18,040 nt of DNA from Anaerolineales bacterium. GTDB taxonomy: Bacteria > Chloroflexota > Anaerolineae > Anaerolineales > JABWBV01. How positions within the stretch are numbered: position 1 is the stretch's first letter; every line of letters begins with the position of its first letter. The stretch is taken from NCBI GenBank assembly GCA_027019845.1, contig JALUWE010000067.1:1-18040 (forward strand), in the 5' to 3' direction. The translations under genes were made by a program, and so were the position numbers. Shown one piece after another: positions 14,763 through 18,040 of this stretch. The notes below the pieces were generated by a model. That model was not told the DNA's origin and made no database searches. It saw nothing but the letters and a program-made list of their open reading frames with translations.

Positions 14763-17342
14763 TTATTGGGCTTGGTTTCGGCTTGCGGCAGAGCCGTTTT
14801 CTTCCCGTTCGATTGCGGGTGTGATCCGAAAAATCCAAACCCTATCCTGGCGATAGACAAGGCGATAATGCGGGCTGGCAAGTAGATCTTGGGGAGGCAA
14901 CGCCGGAGAAGTCGAATTGACACGCCCTTGTTGCTGTCCAATGTAAACATACGACAGGCCCAATTTTTGCAGTATTGCCAACGTCTCTGGTGCATCTACT
15001 CCCTGCTGACGCAGCGTATTGGTCAATTCCAGCAAACCCTGCCGGAAACCGGCATACGGATCGGACTCGAAGGCATACAACAGGGGGGGGTGACTGACGG
15101 CCCGTCCTGTCAATATCGAAAGCCACCATCCGCCATCTGCGCCTACTGCAACATTACCCGAATAGGCGGTGAAGCTTTCAATCAGGAAGTAAGCGTCAGG
15201 TGCAGTGTTGTCTCGTATCCATCGTGCGGCGCGTATATCCGGGCGCGTTAACATAGCGTATTTTTGGGGTACTACTTCGTTCAAACGATTGAACATGCCA
15301 AACACTCCGATTGCGAGCAAAAGCACAACCAGCCCAGTTGTTTGCCAGCGTGAAACATTGGCTAAGAGGGGCAACGTTGCTCCTAACACAACTGCTACGA
15401 GAATATAAACAGCAATCAGCACAGTAAAATAGCTGACAATGATCTTGCCCGGCAATCCCAACCATTGGGGGCAGGCCACTACGATTAGCAATAGCCCCCA
15501 GAGCGCGAAAATATTAGCCCACTGACGGCGTTGCCACAGTATGAGTCCCAGACCAAACAAAAAAGCAAGCCACAACCAGGGAGAGATATATTGCCCCAAG
15601 CTGTCGATGCCGGCGGGAACACAAACCGTTGACCCCTTGCTTGCAGGGGCGGATGTCAATTGAGTGGTAAAGATGCGCACCAACCGACCAGTAAAAGCAC
15701 GAAGATACCACGGCATAACCAGCAGCGTTGCAACAACTCCCAACGTGAACATTCCTGTTAGAAGCCGTCGCCAGGTTGCCCGCCTCAGGTATAAGAGCAG
15801 ATAGGCAAACATTCCAACGATACCCATAATAAGCACGCGGTAATGTGTCAATCCTAACCCACTCCATAGAATAGCACCAATGGTCAATTCACGAGGGTGT
15901 AGGGGCGCTTGCCGATCCAACCAATCCCAAGTGAAATATAAGGCAGCCGGCAGAAGAATTTGCCCGGCCAACTGGGTATAACGCCCCCAATTGACATAAA
16001 ACATTGGCACGGAAGAGAGCAGTCCGGCCACCAGGAGCGCTCCAATCCCTGCCCACTGATTACCGCCGCCTATTTTCCATGCCAGCGGATAGAGCACCAG
16101 CACCGCTAATACGTTGAGAATTTGTCCCATCCACAACACGGCAAAACGCGCTTCCAGCCCGGTGCTCCAGGCAAAGATTGCAGCCGCGGTATGAAAACCA
16201 AAGTGGTAAGTAAACGTCTTCAAGGGAGCATATGGCGACCACGATTCGAACAAACCAGCATTATCCAGCAACAATTGCGTAATCATCGTATGCTGCATCC
16301 CGTCACCCCACATCGCTCCTTCCAGGGTGCGAATACCCCAAAAGCGGGAGAAGACAATCAAGGCCAGAATCAATAGCATCAGCCAGTTCGCAGAGGAGCG
16401 GCCAGCCTTCCCCAGCAGCACACCGAATCGTCGTGGGCGATAAGAGCGCTCCGAAGTCGAAGCAACTATTTTTTTTCGCCACAATCCGCCTCTAAGCGCC
16501 CTCAATTGCAAAACAAACCACCCCAAAGAAACAATTCCTGGCAAGAAAGCATACCAACGTCCCAGATGAAGAGCAAACGAGTCTGTCCATAATAGGAAAA
16601 GTGGGTAAATCGCGAATCCGATGCCTGCTGCCAATGCCAATAGACTCCAAAAGTCGTGCCGTGTTGTTGGGGTTGCATCTTTGTGAGAAGCAGTGTCGGT
16701 AATGGGGGATTCTTCTGTTGGTCTTACATTCGTCATACGCCCCCGCAAAACTACCCACCCCGGCAATACGAACAAAAATCCTGCCAGCAGCAAATATCCC
16801 CCCCAGGTCAACCATTCGTTCAGAATTCCCAACACCAAAGAGGTGGAATCATATTCCAATAAAAAAGTCAGTTGCGCATCATCATCCGCCTTATCTGCAC
16901 GGTAGGCGGCGCCATCCAGGTAAACGTTACCCGATGCACGGCCTATTTGTACCGCGCCTTCCCCCTCGAATTCTAATCCAAAATAGTAGTACTGCTGTCG
17001 CGAATCGCGCTGTACCGGGAACGTAAAACGGTAAAAACCGGATGTCGTAACCGCCTGCACAGGCAGATAGGCTGTTGCTAAATTTTCTTTTGCTTTAGCA
17101 TCCTCCCGCAGGTGCAAAATTAGCCGTCCCTGTGCGTTACCGCTAGGAATCAGGTACACCTGCACCCCACTCAGCCCATTGAAATTGGCGACCAATGTTT
17201 GTCCAATTTGTTTTCCCGGTTGCAGCACGAAGATGCCGGTACGCTGCGGCTGTTCTGGTCGGACAAAAGGAGCACACGCACTCAACATTGTTCCCACCAG
17301 CAACATCAAGCAAAGACGAAAAAGCGGGTTACGTATGTTCAT
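14763..17342 (-). CDS. Lipobox-bearing GT-C-like polytopic membrane protein
   Basis: An 859-residue membrane protein; family not recognised with certainty. The N terminus has a lipoprotein signal with LSAC at 20-23. Residues 35-165 look like an extracytoplasmic beta-rich domain (alternating hydrophobic strands, GLEFEGEGAVQIG). A helix at about 177-199 follows, then roughly 11-12 more between 230 and 682. EGAMWGDGMQHT at 341-352 places an acidic residue (Asp 347) in the first large outer loop after a helix, as in GT-C glycosyltransferases that use polyprenyl-linked donors. A C-terminal outer domain (690-845) has TRPDIRAARWIRDNT and GWWLSILTGR. ATG 17342 is the only start giving the signal; no ribosome binding site is seen. 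Its place between glycosyltransferases and a phosphatase-like gene suggests glycan modification outside the membrane; this is inference. A C8 run lies at 15083-15090. Confidence 0.75.
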   Translation of the reverse strand: MNIRNPLFRLCLMLLVGTMLSACAPFVRPEQPQRTGIFVLQPGKQIGQTLVANFNGLSGVQVYLIPSGNAQGRLILHLREDAKAKENLATAYLPVQAVTTSGFYRFTFPVQRDSRQQYYYFGLEFEGEGAVQIGRASGNVYLDGAAYRADKADDDAQLTFLLEYDSTSLVLGILNEWLTWGGYLLLAGFLFVLPGWVVLRGRMTNVRPTEESPITDTASHKDATPTTRHDFWSLLALAAGIGFAIYPLFLLWTDSFALHLGRWYAFLPGIVSLGWFVLQLRALRGGLWRKKIVASTSERSYRPRRFGVLLGKAGRSSANWLMLLILALIVFSRFWGIRTLEGAMWGDGMQHTMITQLLLDNAGLFESWSPYAPLKTFTYHFGFHTAAAIFAWSTGLEARFAVLWMGQILNVLAVLVLYPLAWKIGGGNQWAGIGALLVAGLLSSVPMFYVNWGRYTQLAGQILLPAALYFTWDWLDRQAPLHPRELTIGAILWSGLGLTHYRVLIMGIVGMFAYLLLYLRRATWRRLLTGMFTLGVVATLLVMPWYLRAFTGRLVRIFTTQLTSAPASKGSTVCVPAGIDSLGQYISPWLWLAFLFGLGLILWQRRQWANIFALWGLLLIVVACPQWLGLPGKIIVSYFTVLIAVYILVAVVLGATLPLLANVSRWQTTGLVVLLLAIGVFGMFNRLNEVVPQKYAMLTRPDIRAARWIRDNTAPDAYFLIESFTAYSGNVAVGADGGWWLSILTGRAVSHPPLLYAFESDPYAGFRQGLLELTNTLRQQGVDAPETLAILQKLGLSYVYIGQQQGRVNSTSPALPPQDLLASPHYRLVYRQDRVWIFRITPAIEREENGSAASRNQAQ

Positions 17343-17465
17343 GGATTTGGTAAGTCACTCATTCGAATTGATTTGCGAGCGTGCGTACTGTTTTGAGAGA
17401 ACGCAGTTGCTCCTTTCGGTTTGCACCGGCCATGTACAGGGTAACACAAAATGCGACTTCAACGG

Positions 17466-17474
17466 TGGTAAAAT
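17466..17474 (+). promoter_or_regulatory. Possible extended -10 promoter for the AlkP-superfamily gene
   Basis: TGGTAAAAT fits TG-N-TANAAT, 39 bases before the ATG at 17514. No -35 is visible. It lies in the 171-base divergent gap with the GT-C-like gene. Confidence 0.3.
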
Positions 17475-17513
17475 AGCTGCCAGCCCATCGCTCATATCAA
17501 ATACCTTACACAG

Positions 17514-18040
17514 ATGCCGCATCTCTCTACACCTTCCCCTCCACGTTTGCTGGTCATTGGACTGGATGGAGCCACTTTTGACCTCATTTTACCCTGGGTA
17601 GCTGCCGGGGAACTGCCTCATATCGGACGACTTATGCGGGCGGGAGCACATGGCCCATTGAAATCCACACTACAACCGGTCACTGCACCGGCGTGGACCA
17701 GCGGCATCACTGGCGTGAATCAAGGAAAGCATGGGCTATACGATTTCATACGGAGAAAGCCGCAAGATTACGGCATCGAAGTTACCAATAGCTCTCACGT
17801 TCACGCGCCCACTGTATTCGATATTGCCGGCCACTATGATAAATTCGTGGTCTCTATCAATGTGCCATATACTTTCCCCCCGCGGCCGGTCAATGGCATT
17901 ATGGTTGGTGGCCCTTTTGCAATGGCAGTCACTCCCGAATTAGTGTCTCCACGCTCATTTTACCAAACCTTGCAGGCAATTACACCGGACTATTTTGTGC
18001 TCCCAAACTATGATGCACGACATCCCGATCCGCTGGGAGA
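17514..18040 (+). CDS. Alkaline-phosphatase-superfamily phosphodiesterase, 3' end beyond the window
   Basis: The frame is open from ATG 17514 to the right edge (175 full codons). It reads as the N-terminal third of a type I phosphodiesterase/nucleotide pyrophosphatase-like enzyme. LLVIGLDGATFD at 12-23 holds the first metal-binding Asp (18). LQPVTAPAWTSGITG at 53-67 matches the nucleophile region, with Thr 57 the likely attacking residue. KHGLYDF at 72-78 and VNVPYTFPP-like sequence (residues about 114-122) are typical of this group. Substrates in the family range from nucleotides to phospholipid and glycan phosphate esters, so the role is open; the flanking genes point to surface-glycan or lipid phosphate chemistry. 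No ribosome binding site is seen; an in-frame stop at 17469 limits the start. Confidence 0.85.
   Translation, partial: MPHLSTPSPPRLLVIGLDGATFDLILPWVAAGELPHIGRLMRAGAHGPLKSTLQPVTAPAWTSGITGVNQGKHGLYDFIRRKPQDYGIEVTNSSHVHAPTVFDIAGHYDKFVVSINVPYTFPPRPVNGIMVGGPFAMAVTPELVSPRSFYQTLQAITPDYFVLPNYDARHPDPLG

Overview
The window looks like chromosomal DNA of a moderately GC-rich environmental bacterium, most likely a Chloroflexota member (Anaerolineae-like). This is inferred from gene style: PduO-type adenosyltransferase, an ECF sigma/anti-sigma pair, a LuxR-Kelch membrane regulator, large GT-C-like membrane proteins, and GTCATTCTGAG-type dispersed repeats between genes. No rRNA, tRNA, CRISPR array or transposase gene was found, so the taxonomy is not proven.

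Layout. (1) 1-3242, minus strand: surface-polysaccharide genes. These are a polyprenyl-phosphate sugar-1-phosphate transferase that starts glycan assembly, a heptose-7-phosphate kinase (hddA) and a sedoheptulose-7-phosphate isomerase (gmhA, cut by the left edge). Together they suggest a GDP-heptose-containing surface glycan or S-layer glycan. (2) 3243-4472: about 1.2 kb without a credible gene. Its right part holds an inverted-repeat element, a G-run-rich stretch, a 20-bp perfect palindrome and a repeat shared with the 1.67-kb position. (3) 4473-6365, minus: an overlapping ECF sigma factor, zinc-finger anti-sigma factor and multi-pass membrane protein. (4) 6509-7072, plus: a corrinoid adenosyltransferase behind a near-consensus promoter, followed by a 14-unit heptamer array. 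(5) 7245-9604, minus: a tight operon of proline dehydrogenase, DinB-fold protein and UbiA-like membrane protein. (6) 9760-11091, plus: a protein with LuxR HTH, one membrane span and a six-repeat Kelch propeller. (7) 11110-14285, minus: three glycosyltransferases (GT4, GT2, GT4) in one transcription unit. (8) 14763-17342, minus: an 859-residue lipobox-bearing GT-C-like membrane protein. (9) 17514-18040, plus: the beginning of an alkaline-phosphatase-superfamily hydrolase, cut by the right edge.

Regions 1, 7, 8 and probably 9 fit one theme: building a surface glycan. Regions 3-6 are regulatory and metabolic genes set between the two glycan blocks. The least ordinary items are the LuxR-TM-Kelch protein, the repeat/palindrome/G-run element around 4.13-4.39 kb with its relative at 1.64-1.74 kb, and the heptamer array.
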